Shown: positions 34,542-45,300 of the stretch, in pieces
Numbering within the stretch: position 1 is the first letter of the stretch
Layout: each line of letters begins with the position of its first letter
Assembly (NCBI GenBank): GCA_019239895.1
Contig: JAFAZH010000056.1
Coordinates: forward strand, 1 to 64,000
DNA length: 64,000 bases
Direction of reading: 5' to 3'
Source: Abditibacteriaceae bacterium
Lineage (GTDB): Bacteria; Armatimonadota; Abditibacteriia; Abditibacteriales; Abditibacteriaceae
Notes under the pieces: generated by a model
Databases searched by the model: none
Told to the model about the DNA's origin: nothing
The model's input: only the letters and a program-made list of their open reading frames with translations
Made by a program: the position numbers and the translations under genes

Positions 34542-35817
34542 CGGAAGTCTCCCCAGTGTGAGCGATTGCAGTTGTGGTAGCGGGACTGGCCGTTAAGGTG
34601 CCGGGTGCTGGGGTAAGAGCGGGATTAATAATAGGTTCACGAGCCGTATCCCAACGCGCATAACGCTCACCGCTGAGAAACTTTCCAAAAGCAATTAAAG
34701 AAGCCAGATTTGCTAAGACAAAATATTGAGGTAGTGCCAGCAGCGGATTTCGCTTCCCTACTTTTTCCAGCAGCCACCCAGCAGTGGCCATAAGATAGAA
34801 GCAAACCTGTAAACCTAAAACCAGGGCGTAGAACGCTGAATGCAAAGCCAGGGGAATCGAAGCTAACAGAATGAGGATCATAAAGACTGGCACCAGATAG
34901 CGCAAGACTTTATGCGAGAGCAATTGGACGGCATAGAACCCACTACGCAACGGGTTCAGCATGGCGCGGTGCCGCCACAGATCGGAGAATGTCTGAGTAA
35001 TAATGCGCACCCGCATCTGAAGTTCTTTCTTGGTGCGCTGGTTGGTTTCTTCCGTGCAGATAGCTTCCGGCTCATAGATAGCCCGCAGCTTTTGCTCGAC
35101 CATTATAGTAGCAATGATGAAATCGCTGCACGCTTCATTGGGCAGCGGTACATAAGCCGAGCGGCGCACAGCATAGAGGCAACCCGAAACGCCAATCAGG
35201 GAGCCAATCTTACTTTCACACTCTTTAAGAAATGTCTCATAGCCCCAGTAAGATTTCGCGCCCTGGCCCACGTTAGATTGAGCCGGATCAACATAAAGCA
35301 ATCGCCCCGCCACGCACCCGACACTGGCATCGGCAAAGTCGCGCACCATGACGCGCAGCACATTCGGTTGATAGAGCGTAGTGGCATCGGAAAAGAGAAT
35401 AATATCGCCTTTGGCTAATTCCACCGCCGCATTCTGCGCCGCTGTTTTGCCCAGGCGTTCGACCTGGCGATGCAGTCGCACCTGGAACGAATCGCCAACG
35501 CGAGCCGCGAAGTCGCGCACAATAGCATCTGTGCGATCAGCGGAACAATCCGAGGCCACAATTAATTCTAATTTATCGCGTGGGTAATCAAGTTGCAGGG
35601 TATTTTCGAGCTTGGCAGGCAGGTCACGCTCTTCGTTATAGGCGGTAATAATGATGCTGACCGTCGGCGTCCAATTATCGTCTGTGCTGGCACGTTGCAC
35701 GCCACGAGGCCGAATGCGGCTGACGAGAGCGAGCAGCAAAGGATAACCCAGATAGGTATAAATAAAGGCTCCAATGCTCCCCCAGAATAAAATTTCTGCA
35801 CCTAATCGAACGCTCAT
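34531..35817 (-). CDS. GT2 glycosyltransferase, membrane-bound
   Basis: This 428-residue protein has an N-terminal membrane helix (FWGSIGAFIYTYLGYPLLLA), then a GT-A domain with VSIIITAYNEERDLPAKLEN, VASDCSADRTD and the metal-binding DxD-type FSDATT. Acceptor-side motifs are GCLYAVRRSAY and EACSDFIIATIM. The C-terminus has three to four further helices. It is a processive-type or lipid-acceptor glycosyltransferase acting at the inner membrane. A Pro/Ala/Thr-rich cytoplasmic tail ends the protein. Confidence 0.9.
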   Translation of the reverse strand: MSVRLGAEILFWGSIGAFIYTYLGYPLLLALVSRIRPRGVQRASTDDNWTPTVSIIITAYNEERDLPAKLENTLQLDYPRDKLELIVASDCSADRTDAIVRDFAARVGDSFQVRLHRQVERLGKTAAQNAAVELAKGDIILFSDATTLYQPNVLRVMVRDFADASVGCVAGRLLYVDPAQSNVGQGAKSYWGYETFLKECESKIGSLIGVSGCLYAVRRSAYVPLPNEACSDFIIATIMVEQKLRAIYEPEAICTEETNQRTKKELQMRVRIITQTFSDLWRHRAMLNPLRSGFYAVQLLSHKVLRYLVPVFMILILLASIPLALHSAFYALVLGLQVCFYLMATAGWLLEKVGKRNPLLALPQYFVLANLASLIAFGKFLSGERYARWDTAREPIINPALTPAPGTLTASPATTTAIAHTGETSDGA

Positions 35818-35948
35818 ACTAACTGCAAGTCCTCTGCTACCAGTAACGAAAATAACTAATCTTAAGCCGAACCCTTTAATGAACTATAAATTATTTGCCA
35901 AATACAAAGTTTAGCTAATAGAATAATTCGCTCACTTAATCGCGCCCT

Positions 35949-35984
35949 GTCATGTTGAGCATAGCGGAGCATGACAAACTCTTC
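35949..35984. repeat. GTCATGCTGA-type repeat, deletion derivative
   Basis: TGTCATGTTGAGC joins directly to GCATGACAAACTCTT, so only the two ends of the element seen at 7914-8037 remain. It lies in the gap between the polymerase and GT2 genes. Confidence 0.7.
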
Positions 35985-36016
35985 TGCTCACTCATAGATT
36001 CTACCTGCCGGAAGTG

Positions 36017-37459
36017 CTAAGAGACTATCCTCAAAGCGGGTGTGGAGGGTAGGTCTGGTGTGGCGTTTGGTATCTCATCAATGCCTTCTGGTGCGCCCAT
36101 TGCCGGTGTTAGAGTAACGTGCCCCACCACTCTGCCAGGGCCGGTTTCATAAATGCGACGTAGACACACGGCGTAGGCCACAAAGTAATAAAGAAACCAG
36201 TAATAGGCCACAGAAAGAAAGAAACTACTCACCATGTAACCGACTAAACTTGCCTGCAAACCTACGGCCAAAGCATAGAATCGCTCATAACCCGGAACAC
36301 CAAAAGTTTCTTTCTCAATTTTCTTCAAATTAAGAATTGGCACAATCATGAAGAGCACATAAACCATGAGAGCAAAGACACCCATTTCCGAAGAGACCTG
36401 AGTGTAGGCGTTGTGGGAGGGTTTTTCTCGAAAGGAGACATTGGGGAAGTTGCCAAAACCGACACCAAAGATCGGGTGATGCAGCGTAGTCTGAATGGAG
36501 AGATTGAGCAGTTCTTTGCGTTCGTCCGCCGAGCCTGCGACATCAAGATTAGGATTCGTAATGGAAGCGATACGCCCGACATAATTACCTGGTGCTAATA
36601 CGATAAATCCAATAAAGGCAACTAATCCCAGAACGACGGCGACTGGCTGGCGGCGGGCTGACTTCCAGGCAAACACCCCAACTACGCCAACCAGACCTAA
36701 GAAACCACCGCGTGAATAAGTGACGATAATGCCACCAATCATGGTCAGGATACACAAACCGTAAAAGAGCTTGAGGGGCAGGCTTTTCGTGCCCATTGCC
36801 AGGGCTGCCGCAATGGGTACCACCATCACTAAGTAGAGTGACATGTCGTTGGGGTCATACAAGACACCAGTCAGCATACCCGTCGCCCGATAGCCTTCGA
36901 GCAGGCCAATGCCCACCCGATGATTGTTGAGGGCACTGGCACCGGAAATGAAAGCGATAGCCAGTGCCAAGTAGAGCAGCCCTTTAAGCCGTTGTTCGGT
37001 GCGCACTACGTTGATGATCACAATGAACATCAGCACAGCTTTCAGAAACATATCATTGAACTCAGTCCAGGCCGAACTGCGGCTCACGGCTAAAGGGAAA
37101 GAAAGCAAGGCTAACGCAGTGAAGGCTAACAGAATGTTAAGCTCGCGTGGCCGCGCAGATAAGCGCCCCTCAAGACGGAGTTGGGTTGGGATGTAGAGCA
37201 GAAGAGTAATGGCGGCAAACAAGAAAGCTAGGTTGGGATTCGTCTCAAAGTGTAAGAGGTCTTGTGGCTTGGAGTAGATAAGAATTGTAAAACAGACAAG
37301 ACCAACATAAGTTAAGGTATGCCCATTTTTCTCCAAGATGCGCTGCGAGACCCACCCTTGGCTCGGCAATTTATTGGCTGTCGCCCGGCGTAGCCGCGTG
37401 CGTTGTGGAGGTGCTGCGGGAGCTAATGCGCCATCTTCTAAGATAATGTCAGTTGCCAT
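36017..37459 (-). CDS. O-antigen ligase/polymerase family protein (Wzy type)
   Basis: This 480-residue inner-membrane protein has about 11-12 helices. The Wzy_C hallmark lies in the long periplasmic loop: YSRGGFLGLVGV, then HHPIFGVGFGNFP and SHNAYTQVSSEMG, which carry the conserved Arg and His of the family. It would polymerise lipid-linked repeat units or ligate the chain. It lies between the Wzc-like kinase and GT2. Both termini are soluble and low-complexity. Confidence 0.9.
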   Translation of the reverse strand: MATDIILEDGALAPAAPPQRTRLRRATANKLPSQGWVSQRILEKNGHTLTYVGLVCFTILIYSKPQDLLHFETNPNLAFLFAAITLLLYIPTQLRLEGRLSARPRELNILLAFTALALLSFPLAVSRSSAWTEFNDMFLKAVLMFIVIINVVRTEQRLKGLLYLALAIAFISGASALNNHRVGIGLLEGYRATGMLTGVLYDPNDMSLYLVMVVPIAAALAMGTKSLPLKLFYGLCILTMIGGIIVTYSRGGFLGLVGVVGVFAWKSARRQPVAVVLGLVAFIGFIVLAPGNYVGRIASITNPNLDVAGSADERKELLNLSIQTTLHHPIFGVGFGNFPNVSFREKPSHNAYTQVSSEMGVFALMVYVLFMIVPILNLKKIEKETFGVPGYERFYALAVGLQASLVGYMVSSFFLSVAYYWFLYYFVAYAVCLRRIYETGPGRVVGHVTLTPAMGAPEGIDEIPNATPDLPSTPALRIVS

Positions 37460-37488
37460 GTTACTGCGGTTCCGCCCTCACTTATTTC

Positions 37489-37617
37489 CTGTTCAACACA
37501 AAGGACACAAAGGTTACACAGAGAACACAAAACAGAGTTACAGAAGAACTCTTCGATCTTACCTCTTAAATTCCCTTTGTGTCTTTGTGACTAGTTTGTG
37601 TCCTTTGTGTTGAACAG
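37489..37617. repeat. CAACACAAAGGACACAAAGG-type palindromic repeat
   Basis: The left arm CTGTTCAACACAAAGGACAC (from 37489) is matched by the complement ending at 37617. Inner parts repeat the units ACACAAAGG and CTTTGTGT, so the arms are themselves built of a short repeated unit. It lies between wzy-type and wzc-type genes of one operon. Confidence 0.9.
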
Positions 37618-37623
37618 AGAGGG

Positions 37624-39939
37624 CTACAATTCGTCTGCCTGGGCCGCTGCCAGTTGTCCATCGCGGTGTCCATCCAACAACCCATTGCGCTGCTGGCCTG
37701 GAAGCTGCGGGGTCAGATAATGCGAGAAATAACGATATTGGTAATAGCCTGTCGCTTGCTCATCCATTTTGTTCAGCACAATACCCAGCACTTCAGTTCC
37801 GGTTTGGGCCAAGACGGTACTGGTGCGCACAGCTTCCTTGCGCCGCGCATCTTTGGAGGAGATAACGAGCAGCGAAGCGTCGGCTAAAGAGGCGGCAACC
37901 TGAGCATCGGCCATAACCAGCACCGGCGGCGTGTCAATCACCACGAAATCGGCTAACTCACTAATCTGTTGCAGACAAGACTTGGCGGCTTTAGACTTTA
38001 GCAGCTTGAAGGGGTTGGGCGGAATCGTGCCCCCAGTAATCACCTGCAAGCCGGGGATGCGTGTATCTTGAATCGCTTCACGCAAGGAGTGCGTGCCCAT
38101 CACCACGTTGCTGAAACCGATATTATTGGGTATCCCCAACAAACGATGCAGCGAAGGGCGGCGCAGGTCGCAATCTACTAAAATAACCTTTTCGCCACTG
38201 AGCGCAGTGGCCACCGCCAAATTCAAAGCCGTCATAGATTTGCCCTCATGCGGCAGGCTGCTGGTGACAACGATGGATTGAATCGGCGCATCAATCTCTG
38301 AAAAATCAATGTTGGTGCGCAACATCTGAAAGCTTTCAAGGAGTGGTGAGGGAGCATCATTCTGGCTATAGAGGCTTTGGTATGCTTTCTCCTCAATATA
38401 GGGCACTTGCGCTAAGACAGGCAACTGGCAAAGTTGGGTGGCCTCTTCTTCGGAATGAACGTGATCGTCCAACCACTCTAACAAGCCCATTAAACCAAGA
38501 GCTAAAATTAGCCCCCCCATTACGCCCATAATTAACACCCGACTAAATTTCGGGCTGACTAAATAAGCCTCAGTGGGGTTAGCGGGAAACATTAACTGCG
38601 CATTGGCAACGTGGGCTTTTTCTGTGATACGCAGGGTTTGTAGCTTTTGGTTGAGAGTATTATAAGTCTGTTCCAGGGCCGTGCTGTCCATTGTGAGTTG
38701 CCCCAAACGATGCTCACGCTCCGGCATCTTGGCAAGTTCAGCTTTCATTTGGAGGGAAGCATTTTTATCGGCGTGGCCCTGGGCTTCTAAGGCCCATATT
38801 TGTTGCTGAAGGCGGGCAATCTCTTGCACGGCCCCGGCGCGCACCGGATTCGCCTCGACCTTCCAGCCTTGCACTTCGGTTTGCGCCTGACCCGTCAATT
38901 GCTGCTGAATACCAGCGATCTGGGCATCCAAGTCTTTGATAACACGACTCTGCGGCTTATATTCGCGTAGCTTGGCGATGCGGTCTAATTGGAGCTTGGT
39001 CAACTCCGATTTCATGGTCTCCACTGCTGGACGGCGCACAATGCCAGTGGGCACTATGCTGGATGGTTGCATCCGAGCGACTTCGGCTTTAAGGGCGTTT
39101 AATTGCGCCACATCGGTTTCTTTTTGGGCCTTGGCTTGTTGCCACTCGGATTGAACGCGGCCCAGTTGATCCACCAGATTCGCCGATTCTTTGGGCAAAT
39201 CAAAAACGCCCGTTTGCTGCTTAAACTGTTTTAAAGCATTTTGCGCCTTATCCAAACGGGCCCGCACTGTTTTTAACTGGGTTTCGACGTATTGCGTCGC
39301 GCCATGACTGCTCTGTTGGTTCTTATTGGTGCTGAGTTGAATGTACTCATCGCAGATCGCATTGGCTAAGTCGGTGGCAACTTGGGGGCTACGCGCCAGA
39401 GCCGAAACTTCAATTAAGTCGGTTGTGCCAACTGGTTCCACAAGCGTAGAGGAACCCTTATTAGCGATGGTGCGCTCTTCGGCGGGCAACCGCCGCAAGG
39501 CACTTTCTTTGATGAGATCATGCTTGAGAATTTCCACCTGCGTTTGCGCCGTGCGCCCCTGATTCGCTGTCATATCTGAAACGACGGCCAGAGCATCATT
39601 GCCGCCCCCATCCCGGTTAGAATTGAGGGCTTGCAGAGTAGCCGTGGATTGATAGATGCGTGGTGCCAGCAGTAGAAAGAGGATGCTTAAACCTAATACA
39701 GAGCCAAAAGTGGTGAGCAACAGCTTGCGATGGCGGCGCAGCATAGCGATAATCTGCCCGACATCGAAAGTGTTGGTGCGCTGCTCCGGCGCGGGCCACA
39801 GCGTCAGGGGCACCTCGTTAGTGGCATAGTTAAGCCGTTGTGGACGACTCCGCACGATGCTGCCCGCGATAGGAGTCGTGGGCAGTTGGCGGGGTCTATC
39901 CTCCGGCTGATTGAAATTTGAAAAAGATTGATCGCTCAC
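37624..39939 (-). CDS. Wzc-like polysaccharide co-polymerase with tyrosine kinase (BY-kinase)
   Basis: The protein has 771 residues from GTG 39939, with AGGGAGA 6 nt upstream; the longer ATG frame, to 39984, lacks a ribosome site. A Wzz domain follows the first helix (LLLTTFGSVLGLSILFLLL). Long coiled coils occupy about residues 210-440 and a second helix (VLIMGVMGGLILALGLMGLL) follows. The kinase has Walker A PHEGKSMTALN (about residue 565), Walker A' VDCDLRRPSL and VVIDTPPVLVMADA. The C-terminus ends with a tyrosine cluster (GYYQYRYFSHY), the usual autophosphorylation tail. It controls chain length and export in the Wzx/Wzy pathway. Confidence 0.93.
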   Translation of the reverse strand: MSDQSFSNFNQPEDRPRQLPTTPIAGSIVRSRPQRLNYATNEVPLTLWPAPEQRTNTFDVGQIIAMLRRHRKLLLTTFGSVLGLSILFLLLAPRIYQSTATLQALNSNRDGGGNDALAVVSDMTANQGRTAQTQVEILKHDLIKESALRRLPAEERTIANKGSSTLVEPVGTTDLIEVSALARSPQVATDLANAICDEYIQLSTNKNQQSSHGATQYVETQLKTVRARLDKAQNALKQFKQQTGVFDLPKESANLVDQLGRVQSEWQQAKAQKETDVAQLNALKAEVARMQPSSIVPTGIVRRPAVETMKSELTKLQLDRIAKLREYKPQSRVIKDLDAQIAGIQQQLTGQAQTEVQGWKVEANPVRAGAVQEIARLQQQIWALEAQGHADKNASLQMKAELAKMPEREHRLGQLTMDSTALEQTYNTLNQKLQTLRITEKAHVANAQLMFPANPTEAYLVSPKFSRVLIMGVMGGLILALGLMGLLEWLDDHVHSEEEATQLCQLPVLAQVPYIEEKAYQSLYSQNDAPSPLLESFQMLRTNIDFSEIDAPIQSIVVTSSLPHEGKSMTALNLAVATALSGEKVILVDCDLRRPSLHRLLGIPNNIGFSNVVMGTHSLREAIQDTRIPGLQVITGGTIPPNPFKLLKSKAAKSCLQQISELADFVVIDTPPVLVMADAQVAASLADASLLVISSKDARRKEAVRTSTVLAQTGTEVLGIVLNKMDEQATGYYQYRYFSHYLTPQLPGQQRNGLLDGHRDGQLAAAQADEL

Positions 39940-40081
39940 TGTCGTTCTCCCTGGCGATGATGCGAAGCAGAAATTTACTGACAACTACACATAAATTTAA
40001 CTGAACTTATGAAGTTATGCGTAGTTTTATGCTATTCGGGTTTAGCTAACAGCTACCAGTGATCTGCCTTTTATAGAGCTA

Positions 40082-42064
40082 TTACGGAACAAGGGCGGCT
40101 AATACGCCTAAGCTGCCAATCGCATTGGTGATGGTATTCCAGGATGAATTTGTCTGCTTACCTTCCGGCACATACAGTACATCGCCATCCTGGAGCCGTT
40201 GGTCGAGAGCTAATTGGCCATTATAGACTTGATCTACTGCAAAGATAGTATGCTGCACGCCAGTGGCAGTATGCCGGAAAATACCAACTTCTTTGAGCCG
40301 GGCACGATCTTTGGGGCCACCAGCCAGTGATAAAGCTTTGCCGACAGTGAAAGGCTCATTTTCAGGAATTATAACGATACCAGGTTTATTGACCGCGGGG
40401 AGGACAGTGACATGCGCCGTATTTTTGGGCACCACGATGAAATCGCCCTCTTGCAATGGGAAGTTTAAGTTCTGCGCCCCCTCGCGCACCGCTAAAGAAG
40501 CATCAACTGTAACGGTGTTGTTGTCAACGTGGCGCACCGAGACACGCTTAAGTGCGGCATCTTCGGTCGGGCCACCCGCGCGTGCAATCAGTTCCGCTAA
40601 ACCACTGCCCTCATTTAACTCATACGATCCTGGAGTCTTGACTTCCCCACTGACGACAACGGTATGAGGCCGAATGGCCGAGACCGTAACGAGGTCGCCA
40701 TCCTGTACGCTTTCATTCTGGCTGGGATCATGGGCATACAGCTTGGCCGGGTCAATACTTACGGTTTGGGCTGGGCCATTGGGTGAGTTATGCGTTACGC
40801 TGATGCGCGCGGCATCCGCTTTGACCGTTGGCGCTAAGCCGCCAGCTAATGCCAGCACGTCAGCTAAGTGTGGTGAAGTGCCTTGCTCCACATTGTAAGT
40901 GCCGGGAGTCTTGACCTCGCCTAACACCACAATGCCACGTTGGTCGGGAATAGTGACAATATCACCAGGATTTAGGTTTAAATCTCCGTCGCGCTGCCCC
41001 TGGAACATCACCGGGTAAAGATTGATGGGAGTTGTCGTGCCGTCGGCATGTTCAATGGCGGCTTTGGTCAGGGCGGCTTTGGGGGTGGCTCCGCCTGCTA
41101 AATCTAAAGCCTGCGTGACGCGTAGGGTGGTGCCGTCTTCAATATCATAGTAGCCTGGTTTTGCGACTGCGCCGCGCACCGTAACGCGATCTTTCGATTC
41201 TGGCACAAGGATTAAATCACCTGTGCTGACTTTCAGGTTACTGGTTTGGTCACCGCCGACCATTGCTTTAAGTAAGTCTGCTGTCACCGAAGTGCCGTCG
41301 GGATGGGTGATGCGTGTTTTAGAAAGGGCAGCTTTAGGTGCTGCTCCTCCGGCGAGAGCGATGGCCTCAACCACTCCGTCGCCTTCTGGTACTTCATACA
41401 AACCAGGCCGTTGCACTGCGCCATTGACACTAACCTGACTGGCGCGTGAGAAAATATTTATCACATCACCTGGCTGCAAAAGCAGGTTGACGCTGGAATT
41501 CTTTGGTCTGCCACCGGGCAGATGGTTCTCACGGAAGATTTGCTGCAAATCTAAGGGAACACCCAGGTTATTGCCGCGTGTGAGGGTGGCGCTGGCTATT
41601 TCGGGTCGAATGGCTAAACCACCGGCTACCCCGATGGCTTCAGTAACACGCCAACCCGGAGCCGCCTGATAGACGCCAGGCTTGGCAACCGCACCCAGAA
41701 TCGAAACCTGTAGAGGGCGACCCTGTTTCAATGAAACATTGACTTCGGGACGCACCAACTGGTCATCAAGGGCTTTGGCAATCTGCTTGGCAGTTTGATC
41801 CAGGGTCTTGCCTGTTACATAAATCTCGCCGACTTCCGGCACTTTTAATTTGCCAGCACTGTTCACCGTGGCATTTTCCACGCTCATTTCCGGGTGGCGC
41901 TGCACTGTCACCATCACTACATCGCCGGGTGCCAGCTTATAAATCTCTGGCTTGTATACATCGCCGCGTGCGCTTTGTCCCCTGCCGAATGATGCCACGG
42001 CCATAACCAGCAGGCTCAACCGGATTACCGACGCGAATTGAATTTTAAAAGCTTGTTTTAACAT
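40082..42064 (-). CDS. Polysaccharide export protein with six SLBB domains (Wza-like)
   Basis: This 660-residue exported protein has a signal peptide (SVIRLSLLVMAVASFG). A Poly_export domain follows (YKLAPGDVVMVTVQRHPEMS), then six SLBB units, each opening like VSILGAVAKPGVY, VSVNGAVQRPGLY, VTVRGAVAKPGYY, VVLGEVKTPGTY, VVVSGEVKTPGSY and VTVLPAVNKPGIV. Standard Wza has two, so this protein is expanded. It forms the periplasm-spanning and outer-membrane channel for the polymer and is expected to dock with the Wzc-like kinase encoded next. Confidence 0.93.
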   Translation of the reverse strand: MLKQAFKIQFASVIRLSLLVMAVASFGRGQSARGDVYKPEIYKLAPGDVVMVTVQRHPEMSVENATVNSAGKLKVPEVGEIYVTGKTLDQTAKQIAKALDDQLVRPEVNVSLKQGRPLQVSILGAVAKPGVYQAAPGWRVTEAIGVAGGLAIRPEIASATLTRGNNLGVPLDLQQIFRENHLPGGRPKNSSVNLLLQPGDVINIFSRASQVSVNGAVQRPGLYEVPEGDGVVEAIALAGGAAPKAALSKTRITHPDGTSVTADLLKAMVGGDQTSNLKVSTGDLILVPESKDRVTVRGAVAKPGYYDIEDGTTLRVTQALDLAGGATPKAALTKAAIEHADGTTTPINLYPVMFQGQRDGDLNLNPGDIVTIPDQRGIVVLGEVKTPGTYNVEQGTSPHLADVLALAGGLAPTVKADAARISVTHNSPNGPAQTVSIDPAKLYAHDPSQNESVQDGDLVTVSAIRPHTVVVSGEVKTPGSYELNEGSGLAELIARAGGPTEDAALKRVSVRHVDNNTVTVDASLAVREGAQNLNFPLQEGDFIVVPKNTAHVTVLPAVNKPGIVIIPENEPFTVGKALSLAGGPKDRARLKEVGIFRHTATGVQHTIFAVDQVYNGQLALDQRLQDGDVLYVPEGKQTNSSWNTITNAIGSLGVLAALVP

Positions 42065-42195
42065 GCGAATTACTCCAACAATGCAAATTCTTAACCAAGA
42101 AAGTGCTATCTAACTGACGGTACGGCAGGCTAAGCGTTCACCACATTTGATCCGGTGCAGTCCGATCCCACACATCACTTCATCCAGAACGCAGA

Positions 42196-42248
42196 GAAGT
42201 CGAGGAATCTTTGGTAAAGCTCCGTCTCACTTAAGATTCCTCGACTTC
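42196..42248. repeat. GAAGTCGAGGAATCTT inverted repeat
   Basis: GAAGTCGAGGAATCTT (42196-42211) is inverted at 42233-42248 around a 21-nt loop, in the gap between the GH16 and SLBB genes. The style resembles the GTCATGCTGA-type ends (GAAGAATCT) but the sequence differs. Confidence 0.8.
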
Positions 42249-42307
42249 AATTTGCTAAGACTCAGCTTTATTGGGATAAAGCCATTACCTGTTTGAGAAT
42301 CTTTGTG

Positions 42308-45300
42308 TTATCGAGCCACAGCCTCCAGGGTATTTGCTGCCACAAGTTTGCCATTGGCATCCTTTAAGCCTTGCCAGCTAATAGTAATCTGGTCTCCGGC
42401 TACTAACGAACCATCTGGCAGACCCAACGACACGCTATGAGTGGTGCCAATATAAGCGGCGCTCTCCACTGTAACAGCGTGGCCATTGACTTCGACCTGA
42501 TAATGGGCCGCATCCGAGGCCAAGGCCGCATTCAGGGCCGCAGTAAAGCTTAACTTCACACTTTGAGACAGCGCACTGGCGGAGGCGGTTGAAGCCTGCA
42601 CTCCTGATAACGGTTCTGCAACGGCCCCTGCGGAAGTACCCGTTGTGGTGCCCGCCACAGGTAGCGGCTTGATGGTAACGTCAACTGAACTGCTTAATTT
42701 ACTACCAACATGGCTGTAAGCGGTGGCCTGCAACGTATATTGACCTGCGGGCAGGTTCGCGCCACTGGGCAATCCGGTGCGGCGTACCCAGGAAGTCAGG
42801 CTTAAAGTTGTTGGAATGGTGGCAACAGCCGTCCCCCAGTCCGTGCCGTTCCAATAGCGCCCGTCGCTGCGCCGCTGAATCGCCAGGGTCACTCGTGCGA
42901 TGCCATCGCCGCCACTGGCCTGGCCTGCCGCGTAAGGCAAACTCGTCAGTGTCGCCCCGGCTAAGGGAGAAGTGAATTTAACGGCCAAGGGAGCGGGTTG
43001 ACCAATCGTAATCGTAATTAAAGCATTACGCTGATTCAGTGCCCAGTCAGTCGCTACTGCCTGCAAGATGTACTGTCCAGCCACTAGATTTGCGCCCGTT
43101 GGCAAACCGCTGCGGCGTGACCAACTGGGATAACTGACAACAGTTGTCAGACGCGTGGCGGCAGTACTCCAGGCGGAGCCGCTCCAATATTTGCGATCAC
43201 TGCGCCGCTGAATGATTAAGTCCACCTTTTTGAGGTTACTGCCACCTGTATCCGCAGCCCGTCCTACGACAGCAGTTAAGTTCGAGACCACTGCGCCCTG
43301 TGTGGGTGAAGTGAATGACACGGTAGGTGCTGTCTTGTCCGGTGGTAAAGTCGGGGTGGGAGTGGGTAAGGCGCTTTGCACGTTGATGGTTACGGCAGCA
43401 ACGCCCCGACCATTGCCCGTTGCGCCACCGGCCCCCGTCGCGTCAGCCGCATAAGCAGTTAGGGTATAAGCACCGCTGGGTAAATCTTTAGCCCCTGGCA
43501 AGTTGTCACGCAAGGCCCAGTTTGCATTGTTGGTGAAACTCGAAAGTGAGGCTGGCAAGTAGAGTGTGCTGCTACTCCAGGCCGAACCGGTCCAGAATAA
43601 CCCGTCGCTATTGCGCTTAATGGTCAGCACAATGTTATTCAAACCACTGAGGTTATCCTGTGCCGTGCCCGCGATGTAAGGCAAGCTCGTCACTGTTGAA
43701 CCATTAGCTGGTGTGCTAAAGGCCACTGTCGGCGGTGTGGCATCTATGGTGAAACTGGTGGCTACCGGCGCGGAGGTATTGCCCACGAGGTCAGTGGCCG
43801 AAGTAATCAGCGAGTATTTGCCATCGCTCAAGGGCGGCAAACTCAAAGACCAACTCGTCGTGCCACTGGCTGCCAGGTTGGTGGGCGTGGCAGCCCAGCC
43901 GGAACCATTCCAGTAGGTGTTATCGGCGTAGCGCAATAACTGGCAATTAACCTGTTGCACGCCCGGCACTACATCGCTTGCCGTGCCAGTCGCCGTAAAC
44001 CCACTGGCGTAAAGAGTATTGGCGGTTGGTAGGGAGACGGCCAGTGAGGGCGGGACATTATCAATGAAGAAGTCGTTGGCCCCCGAATAGCCGATGTTTC
44101 CGGCATTATCTATTGCCGCCGCACGGAATGAGTATTTGCCGTCGGCTAAGGCAGGCAGATTGAATGTCCAGTTAGCCGTGCCTTGCGCGGGGGAATCCGT
44201 GTCAGTGGGAACCCAACCAGAGCCGTTCCAGAAAGCGCCATCGGCATAACGGTAGAGGCGTCCGCGCACCTGAGCCACACCACTGAAAGCATCGCCAGCG
44301 GTGCCTGCCGCCTGAGCGAGGCTGCGATAGCTAGCATTTAAGGGGGGAGTGGTGACTGAAGCAGTCGGTGGGGTGGTGTCAATGAAAAAGTCAAAGGGTG
44401 TGGTGGACGCCTTGTTACCCACATAGTCACTGGCTGAAGCGCGGAATGAATACTTGCCATCGGCCAGCGGCGGCAATGGCAACGTCCAGTTATTCGTGCC
44501 TGTGGCGACTACTTCTGCGGCAGTTGCAGTCCAGGCGGAGCCGTTCCAGTAGGTATTGTCACTGTAACGGAAGAGCCTCCCTGTAACCTGAGCCACGCCT
44601 GGTCCGGTATCTACCGCAGTCCCCGCAGCTTGTGGCAGATTGTTAAAGCTGGCAGCAGTGGGCGTCGTTATCGTGATAGAAGGGGCAACAGTATCAATGT
44701 AAAAATCGGCCACACTCGATTGTGTTGAGTTGCCAGCCGCGTCTCGGACAGTGGCGCGGAACGTATAGTGGCCATCGGGCAGTATCGGAAGTTTGACCGC
44801 CCAGTTGGTGGTACCCGTTCCCGGCAGTTCCGTGGCCGTCGCAGTCCAGGCGGAGCCATTCCAGTAGGTATTATCGGAGAACCGGAACAGCCGCCCGGTG
44901 ACGCTTTGGACACCACTGCCACTATCACTCGCGGTTCCAGTCGCCTGGGGCAGCGAGGTATAGCTGTAGGTGGCGATGGGAGCGGTGACGGAAACTGTAG
45001 GTGGAATAGGATCACTAACAATCGTATAAACCGCCATATTGATGGGGCTGGTAAAGTAACCATCGTGCCAGGCTGCCACTTTCAAGGTAGTGCTGTTATT
45101 AAAAGTTAAAGTGGCTCCTGAGGCGATTTGTGGGCTGCTGCGCGTGGGGTCTGTGCCATCCAGCGTGTAATGAATATCGGCTCCGGGCGTCGCGTCGCTG
45201 ACAGTTATCGTCTGTGGGGTGTAGTAAGTCCCTGCCGGAACACTCAAAACGGGCGTGGCAGCATACGGTGAAAGCTGCGTAGTCGGCACAAGTTGCTTAG

